This document shows, piece by piece, positions 63,822 through 64,000 of a stretch of DNA of 64,000 bases (within the stretch, counting starts at the first letter, position 1; every line of letters starts with the position of its first letter). The notes beneath the pieces were generated by a model that saw only the letters and a list, made by a program, of their open reading frames with translations, did no database searches and was not told the origin of the DNA. This DNA comes from CAVYVZ01 sp963772065. GTDB taxonomy: Bacteria > Acidobacteriota > Vicinamibacteria > Vicinamibacterales > UBA2999. The DNA is taken from positions 248,001-312,000 of the forward strand of contig CAVYVZ010000005.1 in the NCBI GenBank assembly GCA_963772065.1, written 5' to 3'. A program made the position numbers and the translations under genes.

Positions 63822-64000
63822 ATGGAACAAGAGAAGCCGGATCTCACGCGTCGCGCGTTCATCGAGTCGATCGCCGCCGCGGGTGCAGTGGCCGTGTCGG
63901 CGTGCGCCACGGGCGCCAAGCCGGCGCCCCAGACGGCGCCCGTTCAGCCAGCGGCCGCGGCGTCGGCTACAGCAAAGGCGCCGGACGGGCCGCTCCTCAA
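63822..64000 (+). CDS. N-terminal part of a Tat-exported lipoprotein (runs off the window)
   Basis: ATG 63822 opens a frame with a twin-arginine signal (DLTRRAFIESIAAAGAVAVS) ending in a lipobox-like VSACA. An Ala/Pro-rich linker (KPAPQTAPVQPAAAASATAK) follows and the frame is still open at the window edge. The gene is divergent from the PIG-L gene with a 32-nt gap. Gfo/Idh-type oxidoreductases often start this way in such clusters, but the domain is not yet visible. Confidence 0.75.
   Translation, partial: MEQEKPDLTRRAFIESIAAAGAVAVSACATGAKPAPQTAPVQPAAAASATAKAPDGPLL

Overview
The window is a GC-rich, gene-dense bacterial chromosome segment, most likely from an Acidobacteriota member (probably the Vicinamibacteria branch; this placement is inference). 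The supporting signs are two very long duplicated orphan ABC permeases of the ADOP type, an Oar-like TonB-dependent receptor with an N-terminal carboxypeptidase-regulatory domain, many secreted proteins of unknown function, and high GC throughout. No phage, plasmid, CRISPR array, rRNA or classical insertion sequence is visible. One tRNA gene, tRNA-Ala(GGC), lies at 23,820-23,895.

Layout. 0-3.2 kb: end of an unknown gene, a small membrane protein and a pair of M16 peptidase-type proteins. 3.2-9.0 kb: MFS transporter, then a probable iron-uptake operon (TonB-dependent receptor, PepSY membrane protein, small membrane protein, secreted helix-hairpin-helix protein) behind a well-formed promoter with a Fur-like palindrome. 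9.0-12.4 kb: Mrp-type Fe-S carrier ATPase and a run of small proteins, several of them cysteine-rich zinc-ribbon types. 12.4-20.1 kb: an AddAB-like helicase-nuclease operon between a DUF488 gene and a secreted coiled-coil protein; the AddB gene is split by a 76-nt palindromic repeat. 20.4-24.7 kb: asparaginase, paired PH-domain membrane proteins, tRNA-Ala. 25.0-28.8 kb: propeller-type sensor kinase and LuxR-type regulator. 29.2-34 kb: VOC protein, lipocalin-like protein, cystathionine beta-lyase, AraC regulator and PLP decarboxylase. 33.9-36.0 kb: a tightly coupled pair of unknown membrane and secreted proteins. 36.1-40.9 kb: organic-anion MFS transporter, secreted sugar dehydrogenase, YciI protein, phosphate-binding-like protein and PPi-type phosphofructokinase. 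41.1-45.0 kb: one operon of ECF sigma factor, zinc-type anti-sigma factor and a three-gene ABC exporter. 45.1-53.4 kb: secreted alpha-helical hydrolase-like protein, DUF892 protein, and a large CheB-CheR-PAS-kinase protein with two response regulators. 53.4-64.0 kb: two ADOP permeases, the Oar-like receptor, a Tat-exported sugar isomerase-like protein, a PIG-L deacetylase and the start of a Tat lipoprotein.

Ten genes carry at least one single-base reading-frame break (eleven breaks in all), several in short G/C runs or GC dinucleotide repeats, in otherwise well-conserved proteins. This looks more like an indel-prone assembly than mass pseudogenisation; each is described as one gene with a break. 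The AddB interruption is different: removing exactly 76 nt restores the frame, so it is a genuine insertion of a repeat. A second copy of that repeat sits at about 45.0 kb.
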